From contig NZ_JBALOQ010000002.1 in assembly GCF_036962705.1 (NCBI RefSeq), positions 114,195 through 178,194 on the forward strand: a DNA stretch of 64,000 bases, written 5' to 3'. The stretch comes from Ferdinandcohnia sp036962705. GTDB lineage: Bacteria; Bacillota; Bacilli; Bacillales; Bacillaceae_L. The position numbers and the translations under genes were made by a program. Below are positions 51,768 through 60,111 of this stretch, one piece after another; position 1 is the first letter of the stretch, and the number at the start of each line of letters is the position of its first letter. Under the pieces are notes generated by a model, which did not search any database, had not been told where the DNA came from, and worked only from the letters and a program-made list of their open reading frames with translations.

Positions 51768-52102
51768 AAAACACAAAAACAAATAAACCGCGTTATTATC
51801 AAAATGGAAACGCTTTATGGTGAAACACACGAAACAATGGTCTCTTGCGAAATCAAAATCTTGTGATATGCTTAGTACTGTATTGTTGCTATTCCTTAAC
51901 ACAAAGGGCATTTTGTGTGCTTTTTGTCTGTTGATTTTTCTATCTTCAGCTTACATATTATGATTTTGTTTCGGTCATTCTATTAGGTGATACGAAATCT
52001 TTGGAATAAGTATACAATTAACCCCGGCGTTTCTTTGCCGTGGTTCTATGTGCACAGGGACTTTTCCCTACATAAAAAACGGTACAAAAGGAGGAAATTC
52101 AC
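51768..52102. other. Gene-free region between spo0F and fbaA
   Basis: A weak terminator for spo0F: ACACAAA (51899-51905) / TTTGTGT (51912-51918), then TTTTT at 51921-51925. Further on are hairpins at 52021-52046 (CCCCGGCG/GCCGTGG) and AGGG/CCCT at 52057-52070 in the presumed fbaA leader. No gene. Confidence 0.5.
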
Positions 52103-52960
52103 ATGCCTTTGGTTTCAATGAAAGAAATGCTTGAAAAAGCAAAAGCAGAAGGTTATGCAGTAGGTCAATTTAACTTAAATAACCTTGAGTTTACACAAGC
52201 AATTTTACAAGCTGCACAAGAAGAAAATTCACCAGTTATTCTAGGTGTTTCTGAAGGTGCTGGCCGTTATATGGGTGGATTCAATACTGTTGTTGCGATG
52301 GTAAAAGCACTAATGGAAGACTATAAGGTTACTGTTCCAGTTGCTATCCATCTTGATCACGGTTCTTCTTTCGAGAATTGTGCGAAAGCTATTCATGCTG
52401 GATTCACATCTGTTATGATCGATGCTTCTCATCATCCATTTGAAGAGAACATTGAGATTACTTCTAAAGTTGTTGAACTTGCACACTTCCACGGAGTTTC
52501 TGTAGAAGCTGAGCTTGGTACAGTTGGTGGACAAGAAGACGACGTGATCGCTGAAAGTGTTATCTATGCGGATGTAAATGAGTGTGTTGAGCTTGTTAAC
52601 CGTACCGGCATCGATTGCTTAGCACCTGCTCTTGGTTCTGTTCACGGTCCTTACAAAGGTGAACCAAACCTTGGTTTCAAAGAGATGGAAGAGATCGGAA
52701 ATAAAACTGGTTTACCACTTGTACTTCACGGTGGAACTGGAATTCCAACAAAAGATATCCAAAAGTCAATTTCTCTTGGAACAGCTAAGATCAATGTTAA
52801 TACAGAAAACCAAATGTCTTCTGCAAAAGCAGTACGCGAAGCACTAGCTGCTAAGCCAGAAGAGTATGATCCACGTAAATACTTAGGACCTGCTCGCGAT
52901 GCGATTCGTGAAACGGTAAAAGGCAAAATGCGTGAATTCGGTTCTGCTGGTAGAGCGTAA
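52103..52960 (+). CDS. fbaA: Class II fructose-1,6-bisphosphate aldolase
   Basis: This 285-residue zinc enzyme reversibly cleaves FBP to DHAP and GAP. It has VGQFNLNNLEFTQAILQAAQ near the N-terminus, catalytic/zinc residues in AIHLDHGSSFENC, EAELGTVGG, LGSVHGPYKG and LVLHGGTGIP, and NVNTENQ for phosphate binding. AGGAGG precedes the ATG. It pairs functionally with glpX downstream in gluconeogenesis. In B. subtilis a transaldolase gene follows; here it is missing. Confidence 0.97.
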   Translation: MPLVSMKEMLEKAKAEGYAVGQFNLNNLEFTQAILQAAQEENSPVILGVSEGAGRYMGGFNTVVAMVKALMEDYKVTVPVAIHLDHGSSFENCAKAIHAGFTSVMIDASHHPFEENIEITSKVVELAHFHGVSVEAELGTVGGQEDDVIAESVIYADVNECVELVNRTGIDCLAPALGSVHGPYKGEPNLGFKEMEEIGNKTGLPLVLHGGTGIPTKDIQKSISLGTAKINVNTENQMSSAKAVREALAAKPEEYDPRKYLGPARDAIRETVKGKMREFGSAGRA

Positions 52961-53747
52961 GAAAGAAACCTTTTTATTGTATCAAATATCGCCTTGGCGT
53001 ATTTGCGCCCAGATTTTTTCGAGCCTGCTCGAAAAGTTTTCTCTGAAAATCTGTGGTATCCGCCGGAGGCTGAAACTTTCTATAAAGTTTCAACGTCTAA
53101 TTAAATAGAATGGAGATTCGTCTCCAAACCATATAGAAAAGCCGCTTATTTCCTGTTATTTATAACGTGATTTGGAGATAGCGGTTTTCTTGCGTTATAA
53201 TAAGAAAAGCGCAAGGCGTTTTTCTTAACAATCCTTGCCAACTAAATGGGAGTCTAGGGGTAATTACAGATCATCAACATAAAAAGTGGAAGGAGCTGAT
53301 TTGTGTAACTTACCCAATTTTGACACATAGACGAACGCTGCAACGAATATTATAAAGACCTTCAACTAGATTCACTTCAATCACTTCATGAAAAACTATA
53401 TCTCAAAAAAAGAAGGACCAGAACTTTAGTCGTATGGAAAATTTCCTTAAAGAAATATCTTTAGTGGGTGAATTTGATTGTTTTTGCGAAAAGGTATAAA
53501 ATGATACATGATTTTTATATTTTCGTGTAAACTTAGAATTAATACTTGTACATTCATGTAGTAAATTTATGTTAAAATATACCATTTCAAGTGAAGTGCT
53601 GTTACGATTTGCGTAACGTTAATAAGGGAATAGAGCTGCCTAAAACGCTAGATTTTATTAAGTCAAAGATCGTGCGGACAGGTTGTATCAATGGCAATTC
53701 AAGGTTTCCCTTACAAAACCGTCATCTTCGCTAGAAGGGAGCCACAT
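52961..53747. other. 790-bp region between fbaA and murA
   Basis: Holds the reversed structured element (52981-53091) and otherwise AT-rich sequence. A 50-codon open stretch near 53334-53456 has no RBS and matches nothing I know. The transaldolase gene found here in B. subtilis is absent. The murA promoter should lie near 53540-53620. Confidence 0.5.
52981..53091 (-). repeat. Structured leader element, copy 3 (reverse orientation)
   Basis: Read on the minus strand it has GAAACTTT/AAAGTTTC hairpin, CCTCCGGCGGA, the CAGATTTT/AAAATCTG stem around TTTTCGAGC/GCTCGAAAA, and 3' AAATACGCC/GGCGATATTT ending TTTGAT. Unlike the other copies it does not precede a minus-strand gene; it lies just past fbaA. 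Confidence 0.78.
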
Positions 53748-55034
53748 ATGGAAAAACTAAAAATAGCAGGCGGTTATCCACTAAAAGGAACTGTAAAAAT
53801 CAGTGGGGCAAAAAATAGTGCTGTTGCCCTCATCCCTGCAACGATCTTAGCAGAATCGCCAGTTACAATTGAAGGACTACCTGATATTTCAGACGTGCAA
53901 ATTTTAGGTGATTTGCTTGAAGAAATTGGTGGCCATGTAGAGATATGTAAAGAAGAAATCTTCGTTGACCCATCCAATATTGTGTCAATGCCATTACCGA
54001 ACGGAAAAGTAAAAAAGCTTCGTGCATCTTATTACTTAATGGGAGCGATGCTTGGTCGCTTTAAAAAGGCTGTCATTGGCTTACCAGGGGGATGTCATCT
54101 AGGTCCGAGACCAATTGACCAGCATATTAAGGGCTTTGAAGCATTGGGTGCAAAAGTAACGAATGAACAAGGCGCAATCTACCTTCGTGCAGATGAGCTA
54201 AGGGGTGCTCGCATTTACCTTGATGTTGTAAGTGTTGGTGCAACCATTAATATCATGCTGGCTGCAGTCCGTGCAAAAGGACGTACAGTCATTGAAAATG
54301 CTGCAAAAGAACCGGAAATTATCGATGTTGCGACATTATTAACAAGCATGGGAGCAAAAATTAAAGGTGCCGGAACTGATGTCATCCGCATCGATGGTGT
54401 TGATTCCTTGCAAGGTTGTCGCCATACCATTATTCCTGATCGTATTGAAGCTGGTACATACATGATTATTGGTGCCGCTATGGGTGAAGGTGTATTAATT
54501 GATAATGTGATCCCACTTCACTTGGAATCCTTGATTGCCAAGTTTCGTGAAATGGGTGTAACCGTTGAAACAAGTGACGACCAAATTTGGGTTGCCGGTA
54601 ATAGGGATTTAAAATCCGTTGATATTAAAACACTTGTGTATCCAGGTTTCCCAACCGATCTACAACAGCCTTTTACATCCTTTCTCACCAAAGCAACTGG
54701 AACAGGCGTTGTAACGGATACGATTTATGGCGCAAGATTTAAGCATATCGATGAGCTTCGCAGGATGAATGCACAAATTAAAGTTGAAGGCAGTTCAGCA
54801 ATTGTCACTGGACCTGTTCAGCTTCAAGGTGCGAAAGTGAAAGCGAGTGACTTACGCGCAGGAGCTTCACTTGTTGTCGCTGGCCTTATGGCGGAAGGCG
54901 TAACAGAAATTACAGGCCTTGAGCATATCGACCGTGGATATAGTCATTTAGAGGAAAAACTAACAGGCTTAGGTGCAACCATCTGGAGAGAAAGTCTAAC
55001 AGAAGAAGAAATCGAACAGCACCAAAATTCATAA
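53748..55034 (+). CDS. UDP-N-acetylglucosamine 1-carboxyvinyltransferase (MurAB/MurZ type)
   Basis: MurA transfers enolpyruvate from PEP to UDP-GlcNAc in peptidoglycan synthesis. The 428-residue protein has KISGAKNSAVALIPATIL, the fosfomycin-target Cys in LPGGCHLGPRPIDQHIKGFE and late VYPGFPTDLQQPF. ATG 53748 has AGAAGGGAG upstream; the frame extends to 53691 without support. The locus after fbaA corresponds to the second murA copy (murAB) of B. subtilis. Confidence 0.96.
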   Translation: MEKLKIAGGYPLKGTVKISGAKNSAVALIPATILAESPVTIEGLPDISDVQILGDLLEEIGGHVEICKEEIFVDPSNIVSMPLPNGKVKKLRASYYLMGAMLGRFKKAVIGLPGGCHLGPRPIDQHIKGFEALGAKVTNEQGAIYLRADELRGARIYLDVVSVGATINIMLAAVRAKGRTVIENAAKEPEIIDVATLLTSMGAKIKGAGTDVIRIDGVDSLQGCRHTIIPDRIEAGTYMIIGAAMGEGVLIDNVIPLHLESLIAKFREMGVTVETSDDQIWVAGNRDLKSVDIKTLVYPGFPTDLQQPFTSFLTKATGTGVVTDTIYGARFKHIDELRRMNAQIKVEGSSAIVTGPVQLQGAKVKASDLRAGASLVVAGLMAEGVTEITGLEHIDRGYSHLEEKLTGLGATIWRESLTEEEIEQHQNS

Positions 55035-55051
55035 TTGAATAAAAATTTACC

Positions 55052-55081
55052 AAACTCCCACTACAAAAAGTGGGAGTTTTC
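55052..55081 (+). terminator. Terminator of murA
   Basis: A perfect 10-bp stem (55052-55061, 55070-55079), short T run. Confidence 0.88.
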
Positions 55082-55215
55082 ATGTATCCTTAAATGGAAA
55101 AGTAGAGAGAAAACGTTTTTATGTTATGAGAATGAATTTAAAGGGTGATAACCCAAGCATCTAAATTTTTAAACATACGCCAGAAAAAGATTACTATCAT
55201 CAAGGGGGAAGGATC

Positions 55216-56178
55216 ATGGAAAGAAGCTTATCAATGGAGCTTGTACGTGTTACAGAGGCAGCAGCATTGGCATCAGCCCGTTGGATGGGTCGCGGTAAAA
55301 AAGACGAGGCGGATGGTGCAGCAACCTCTGCGATGAGAGACGTTTTCGACACAATCCCGATGAAGGGGCAAGTTGTCATTGGAGAAGGGGAAATGGACGA
55401 AGCCCCGATGCTTTACATTGGTGAAAAGCTTGGAAATGGCTATGGACCTAGAGTGGACGTTGCAGTCGACCCACTTGAAGGAACCAATATTTTAGCGTCC
55501 GGTGGATGGAATGCGCTTTCTGTGCTGGCGGTAGCCGATAATGGGAATTTGCTTCATGCACCAGATATGTATATGGAAAAAATTGCTGTTGGCCCTGAGG
55601 CAGTAGGCTTAATCGATATTAACGCACCGATTATCGATAACTTAAAAGCCGTGGCAAAAGCAAAAAACAAAGATATTGAAGACGTCGTGGCAACTGTCTT
55701 GAATCGCCCAAGGCATGAGCATATCATTGCACAGCTACGTGAAGCGGGTGCCCGTATTAAGCTAATTAATGACGGTGATGTTGCAGGAGCGATTAATACC
55801 GCGTTCGATCATACAGGTGTAGACATTTTATTTGGTTCCGGTGGTGCTCCTGAGGGTGTCCTGTCAGCAGTCGCGCTAAAGTGTTTAGGAGGAGAAATCC
55901 AAGGAAAGCTTCTACCGCAAACAGATGAAGAGTTAGCTCGTTGTATTAAAATGGGACTTGATGTCACAAAGGTTTTTGGGATGGAAGACTTAGTTAGCGG
56001 TGACGATGCGATTTTTGCAGCAACAGGTGTCACAGATGGAGAGCTTTTACGCGGTGTTCAGTTTAAAGGGTCAATCGGAACAACTCATTCTCTCGTTATG
56101 CGTGCGAAATCTGGAACTGTTAGATTCATAGACGGCAGACACAGCTTGAAGAAAAAGCCAAATTTAGTAATTAAATAG
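55216..56178 (+). CDS. glpX: Class II fructose-1,6-bisphosphatase
   Basis: GlpX dephosphorylates FBP in gluconeogenesis. The 320-residue protein has the metal-dependent phosphatase motifs GEGEMDEAPMLYIGE, VDVAVDPLEGTNILASGGWN and DVTKVFGMEDLVSGDDAIFA with SGGAPEGVLSAVALK. AAGGGGGAAGG precedes the ATG. Order murA-glpX-rho is the conserved Bacillus arrangement. Confidence 0.96.
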   Translation: MERSLSMELVRVTEAAALASARWMGRGKKDEADGAATSAMRDVFDTIPMKGQVVIGEGEMDEAPMLYIGEKLGNGYGPRVDVAVDPLEGTNILASGGWNALSVLAVADNGNLLHAPDMYMEKIAVGPEAVGLIDINAPIIDNLKAVAKAKNKDIEDVVATVLNRPRHEHIIAQLREAGARIKLINDGDVAGAINTAFDHTGVDILFGSGGAPEGVLSAVALKCLGGEIQGKLLPQTDEELARCIKMGLDVTKVFGMEDLVSGDDAIFAATGVTDGELLRGVQFKGSIGTTHSLVMRAKSGTVRFIDGRHSLKKKPNLVIK

Positions 56179-56184
56179 AGTAGA

Positions 56185-56210
56185 AGCGAGTCTTTGTACT
56201 CGCTTTTCTT
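56185..56210 (+). terminator. Terminator of glpX
   Basis: AAGCGAGT (56185-56192) pairs with ACTCGCTT (56198-56205); T-rich tail. Confidence 0.85.
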
Positions 56211-56622
56211 TATAAAACAAGGCTTTTGTCATGAAACCGTAATACTCTATCAAAATAAGGGTATTGATTAAAAATACGAGAATAGGGTAAAATAAAGAAG
56301 ACTGTAATGGTTACTATACTTCTGAACAAATTCGAAACTAGGGTTTTCATTTGCCCAACCGAAAAAATGAGTGCCGCTGTGAAAACTTCTATGCAAGCCT
56401 CAGAATGCTTCTATATCATTCCATCCAAATCGATTCATATAAAATGTTTCATAGTGCCTCTTTATTTCTAAAAAGAGAAAATGCGAAAACGCTTTTATAT
56501 GTTGGACGAATGAACCAATCATCAAATGCGCCTAGGCGTATCTGCTGAAAGTATAAATCCAACCAATTGGAGAGCATTAAGAGAAATAGAAAATAAACTA
56601 AAAAACAAAGAGTGGTGTACGA
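56211..56622. other. rho upstream region
   Basis: About 410 bp with no credible gene; a 65-codon frame at 56351 lacks an RBS. Long rho leaders are common because rho is autoregulated; I see no clear terminator in this one. Confidence 0.4.
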
Positions 56623-57915
56623 ATGAGTATTACAATTTCTAGCCTGGAAAACATGAAGCTAAAGGAATTATACGAATTAGCACGTGAATTTAAGGTTTCC
56701 TACTATAGCAAATTAACGAAGAAAGAGTTAATCTTTGCGATCCTAAAAGCGCGCGCTGAGCAGGATGGCCTTTTATTTATGGAGGGTGTTCTTGAGATTA
56801 TCCAATCAGAAGGATTCGGATTCTTACGCCCAATCAACTATTCTCCATCCTCAGAGGATATCTACATTTCAGCCTCTCAAATCCGTCGTTTTGACCTGCG
56901 AAATGGGGATAAGGTTTCAGGTAAAGTCCGTCCTCCGAAAGAAAATGAACGTTATTACGGTCTTCTTCACGTTGAGGCTGTAAACGGCGATGACCCAGAG
57001 TCTGCAAAGGAACGTGTCCACTTTCCTGGTTTAACACCTCTATATCCAGATCGCCAAGTGATATTAGAGACAAAGCCAAACCATATTTCAACACGAATTA
57101 TGGATATTCTAGCACCAGTTGGTTTCGGTCAGCGTGGTCTAATTGTGGCGCCTCCAAAGGCTGGTAAAACAATGCTGATAAAGGAAATTGCAAACAGCAT
57201 TACAACAAACAACCCAGAGGCAGAATTGATTGTCCTATTAATCGATGAGCGTCCGGAAGAGGTTACGGATATCGAGCGTTCTGTAGCAGGTGATGTGGTA
57301 AGTTCAACTTTCGATGAAGTACCAGAAAACCATATTAAAGTTGCTGAACTAGTACTTGAAAGAGCGATGCGTCTTGTTGAACATAAACGTGACGTGATTA
57401 TCCTTATGGATAGTATCACACGTCTTGCGAGAGCTTATAACCTAGTTATTCCTCCAAGTGGGCGTACGTTATCAGGGGGGATTGACCCTGCAGCATTTCA
57501 CCGTCCAAAGCGTTTCTTTGGGGCGGCGAGAAATATCGAAGAGGGTGGAAGCTTAACCATCTTAGCGACTGCACTTGTTGACACAGGTTCACGTATGGAT
57601 GATGTCATCTATGAGGAATTCAAGGGTACTGGTAACATGGAGCTTCACTTAGATCGCTCACTTGCTGAGAGACGTATTTTCCCTGCAATCGATATTCGTC
57701 GTTCTGGTACACGAAAAGAAGAGCTTCTGATTGAAAAAGACAAGCTTGATAAAATCTGGGCAATCCGTAAAGCAATGTCAGATCAACCAGATTTTGCAGA
57801 GAAATTTTTACGAAAACTTAAGCAAACTAAGTCAAATGCAGAGTTCTTTGAAATGCTTGAAGCAGAGAAAAAAGCGGCAGTGGCAAGAAGAAACAACAGC
57901 AGACCTGAGGCGTAA
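56623..57915 (+). CDS. rho: Transcription termination factor Rho
   Basis: This 430-residue hexameric RNA helicase has an N-terminal Rho_N helical domain (LKELYELAREFKVSYYSKLT), a cold-shock-like RNA-binding domain (GFGFLRPINYSPSSEDIYIS), Walker A in LIVAPPKAGKTMLIKEIANS (about 178-185), Walker B VIILMDSITRLARAYN and Q-loop/R-loop residues in SGGIDPAAFHRPKRFFGAAR. The RBS is weak (GAGTGGTG), which may fit autoregulation. rpmE follows. Confidence 0.97.
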   Translation: MSITISSLENMKLKELYELAREFKVSYYSKLTKKELIFAILKARAEQDGLLFMEGVLEIIQSEGFGFLRPINYSPSSEDIYISASQIRRFDLRNGDKVSGKVRPPKENERYYGLLHVEAVNGDDPESAKERVHFPGLTPLYPDRQVILETKPNHISTRIMDILAPVGFGQRGLIVAPPKAGKTMLIKEIANSITTNNPEAELIVLLIDERPEEVTDIERSVAGDVVSSTFDEVPENHIKVAELVLERAMRLVEHKRDVIILMDSITRLARAYNLVIPPSGRTLSGGIDPAAFHRPKRFFGAARNIEEGGSLTILATALVDTGSRMDDVIYEEFKGTGNMELHLDRSLAERRIFPAIDIRRSGTRKEELLIEKDKLDKIWAIRKAMSDQPDFAEKFLRKLKQTKSNAEFFEMLEAEKKAAVARRNNSRPEA

Positions 57916-57988
57916 GAAGTATATAGTGTTGTGAATCCGCACTGAATTTTTGTTGGAAAATTTAACGATTTTTAACAGCAGGATTAAG

Positions 57989-58017
57989 TTGCAATTCATC
58001 GTTTCACTTGTTATAAT
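57989..58017 (+). promoter_or_regulatory. rpmE promoter
   Basis: TTGCAA (57989-57994), 17-bp spacer, TATAAT (58012-58017), about 100 nt upstream of rpmE. Confidence 0.7.
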
Positions 58018-58125
58018 TTCAACATGTGCGTTTTAGGTTTTCGAAATTGTACATGCAAATATGCAATTTTGCTAAAACGTAACTCTGTTTCGATCAATGA
58101 TTCAGGGCGGAAGGAGATGAGACGA

Positions 58126-58326
58126 ATGAAATCAGGAATTCATCCAAACTACAAAAAAGTTATGGTGAAATGTGCTTGTGGAAATGAATTTGAAACTGGT
58201 TCTGTAAAAGAGGAGTTACGCGTTGAGGTATGCTCAGAGTGTCACCCATTCTATACAGGCCGTCAAAAATTCGCTGATGCAGGTGGACGTGTCGATAAAT
58301 TCAACAAAAAATACGGTATTAAATAA
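58126..58326 (+). CDS. rpmE: 50S ribosomal protein L31 (type A, zinc-binding)
   Basis: This 66-residue protein begins MKSGIHPNYKKVMVKCACGN, with Cys in CACG and CSECHPFYTGRQKF, the four-cysteine zinc form of L31 (the zinc-free paralogue lacks them). ATG 58126 is set by AAGGAGATGA upstream; the frame is open further upstream but that stretch lies in the leader after the promoter. Order rho-rpmE-tdk is conserved. Confidence 0.96.
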   Translation: MKSGIHPNYKKVMVKCACGNEFETGSVKEELRVEVCSECHPFYTGRQKFADAGGRVDKFNKKYGIK

Positions 58327-58346
58327 TAATACTGATTTGAAAAGCC

Positions 58347-58384
58347 AAAAACAGGCAAGTTTTTCCTTCTTGCCTGTTTTTTGT
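58347..58384 (+). terminator. Terminator of rpmE
   Basis: An 11-bp stem (58349-58359, 58369-58379) with Ts to 58382. Confidence 0.92.
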
Positions 58385-58504
58385 GCTAATATACCAATTT
58401 ATACTAGCAATTATTCTTATTTACCTCATATAATATAATCCTCATACTTACGGTCAATAGTTGACTTAAGACTAGAAACACGGAGGAAAGGAGACCTTCG
58501 TTTC

Positions 58505-59125
58505 ATGTATATTATGAAGCAAAGTGGCTGGCTTGAAGTAATTTGTGGAAGCATGTTTTCAGGAAAATCTGAAGAACTTATTCGACGTGTTCGTCGTACT
58601 GAATTTGCAAGACAATCTGTTCAGGTGTTTAAGCCTCAAATTGATAATCGATATAGTGAAAATTCTGTTGTCTCTCATAATGGAACATCCTTTGTCGCAA
58701 AGCCAATGGCATCCTCAGCTGAAATTTTGGAAGAAGTCTCAGCAGATACTGATGTCGTCGCAATCGACGAAGTACAATTTTTTGATGATGAGATTGTAGA
58801 AGTTGTCCAAATTCTCGCAAACCGTGGCCATCGTGTCATCGTTGCAGGCTTGGATCAAGACTTCCGCGGTGAGCCGTTTGGAAAGGTTCCAGAACTACTT
58901 TCGTTAGCTGAGCTTGTAACAAAACTTCAGGCTGTTTGCTCCGTATGTGGTTCTCCTTCAAGTAGAACTCAGCGTTTAATCAATGGACAACCAGCATCCT
59001 ATGATGATCCGGTTATTTTAGTTGGTGCTTCTGAGTCATACGAGCCTCGTTGTCGCCACCATCATGAAGTACCAGGAAAACCACTATTAAAAGCTGTATC
59101 ACAAATGGATTCAATGAAGTTATAA
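58505..59125 (+). CDS. tdk: Thymidine kinase
   Basis: This 206-residue type II thymidine kinase has P-loop GSMFSGKSEELIRRVRR near residue 15, catalytic Glu in VAIDEVQFFDDEIVEV, and zinc-lid cysteines in AVCSVCGS and RCRHHHEVPG. It phosphorylates thymidine for salvage. ATG 58505 matches the B. subtilis N-terminus although AGGAGA is 12 nt away; ATG 58514 is the alternative. Confidence 0.96.
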   Translation: MYIMKQSGWLEVICGSMFSGKSEELIRRVRRTEFARQSVQVFKPQIDNRYSENSVVSHNGTSFVAKPMASSAEILEEVSADTDVVAIDEVQFFDDEIVEVVQILANRGHRVIVAGLDQDFRGEPFGKVPELLSLAELVTKLQAVCSVCGSPSSRTQRLINGQPASYDDPVILVGASESYEPRCRHHHEVPGKPLLKAVSQMDSMKL

Positions 59126-59150
59126 GGCGCTCCGAGGGAGTGCTTTTTTT
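59124..59150 (+). terminator. Terminator of tdk
   Basis: A 10-bp stem with two G-T pairs (59124-59133, 59137-59146) and an 8-T run. Confidence 0.88.
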
Positions 59151-59158
59151 TGTGCATG

Positions 59159-59191
59159 AAAAAAGACCAGGAGGCTATCTGTCCTGATCTT
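59159..59191 (-). terminator. Terminator of racA
   Basis: AAGACCAGGA (59163-59172) and TCCTGATCTT (59182-59191) pair with one mismatch; Ts follow on the minus strand. Confidence 0.87.
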
Positions 59192-59705
59192 AAAAAAGAA
59201 ATCCAAGTACTCTTTTGCGTTTTCTTGACCCATCCACTTTTTCAAGGGTAATCGCTGTTTGTTTTTGAAGCTCTTCATTTTCCCTTTCAAGCTGCTCGAT
59301 ATAATCTTCCATTTTCTGCATCCTTTTTTGGAGTTCATCGATTTCCTTCCGATGCTGCAAAAGCTGGTAGGATACAACATCACTTGCTTTTTCCTCGATC
59401 CGTCTTTCGTTTTCCTTGATTCGATCCATCATCGAATTAAGTTTTTCCGAGAGTGTTTTATCTGAAGCTTGTACCATTTTCCGTGCGGTCCCCTTCCTAG
59501 GCTCTGGTGGTGATAGTTCGATTTTATCAGATGGGACCCCAGATTTCACTTGATTCCGTATTCCTTCGAATAGAGGAAGGTCAGTTTCCTCAAACACATA
59601 ATGGCCATATTCATTTTTTTCACATTGTAGATCAAAGTTTTTAATCCACTTCCGAACCGATTTTGTAGAAACCCCTAATTTTTTTGCAAACTCCGCCGTA
59701 TTCAC
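59190..59705 (-). CDS. racA: Chromosome-anchoring protein RacA
   Basis: RacA anchors the chromosome origin region to the cell pole (via DivIVA) during sporulation. The 171-residue protein has a MerR-like HTH at the N-terminus (TAEFAKKLGVSTKSVRKWIK), a linker, a long coiled coil (about 85-155) and a basic tail RKRKRVLGFLF. GTG 59705 is chosen: it gives MNTAEFAKKLGVS, close to B. subtilis RacA, with GAGGGAG 9 nt upstream. Spo0A boxes lie upstream. Confidence 0.88.
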   Translation of the reverse strand: MNTAEFAKKLGVSTKSVRKWIKNFDLQCEKNEYGHYVFEETDLPLFEGIRNQVKSGVPSDKIELSPPEPRKGTARKMVQASDKTLSEKLNSMMDRIKENERRIEEKASDVVSYQLLQHRKEIDELQKRMQKMEDYIEQLERENEELQKQTAITLEKVDGSRKRKRVLGFLF

Positions 59706-59753
59706 ACCAACCACTCCCTCTATTTCTCTTCTTCCCCTATGCTCATTTTTCCG

Positions 59754-59869
59754 ATTCTTTGTATAGTAGTACGATTCTCCTTTTCATGGGTAAAATCCTC
59801 CCTGTAGACAAAACTAGAAGCTTTTCGTCAAAGATAGAAGCAATCCTACATAATATCTATGTTTCGACA
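59754..59869 (-). promoter_or_regulatory. racA control region with two Spo0A boxes
   Basis: On the minus strand, TGTCGAA (plus 59863-59869) and TGACGAA (plus 59824-59830) match Spo0A boxes. AGGAGAA (plus 59775-59781) with GAAT (plus 59754-59757) resembles a SigH promoter but the spacing is about 2 bp too long. B. subtilis racA depends on Spo0A and SigH. Confidence 0.5.
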
Positions 59870-60045
59870 GCGAAATTTGGATAAGTGGTTTTTTTATAGG
59901 AACTTATGGGCCTAATAATATATGAAAATAGTACTATATCCAGGGATATTAGAAATTGATAGTTATATTTGCTTTATTGTAATAATAGTATGAAAAACAT
60001 GGGGTGTAGGAAATGCAATAAAAGCATTACAAATCACTCAAGGAT

Positions 60046-60097
60046 TAAACTCCGACTGAATAATGAGATGGTGCAAATACACCAAGGTACATTTAAT
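60046..60097 (+). repeat. Structured leader element, remnant copy 4 (upstream of putP)
   Basis: It keeps ACTCCGACTGAATAATGAG (cf. the 5' hairpin of copy 1) and the 3' part GGTGCAAATACACCAAGG ending TTTAAT, but has lost the central hairpins. It ends 15 nt before the putP ATG. Confidence 0.65.
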
Positions 60098-60111
60098 AAG
60101 GAGGATTTTTA

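Noticed and set aside
53334..53456. Possible degenerate gene between fbaA and murA
   Set aside because: About 50 open codons with no start signal and no resemblance to transaldolase or any family I know.
56351..56548. 65-codon frame upstream of rho
   Set aside because: TTG start without an RBS, no recognisable family; more likely part of the rho leader.
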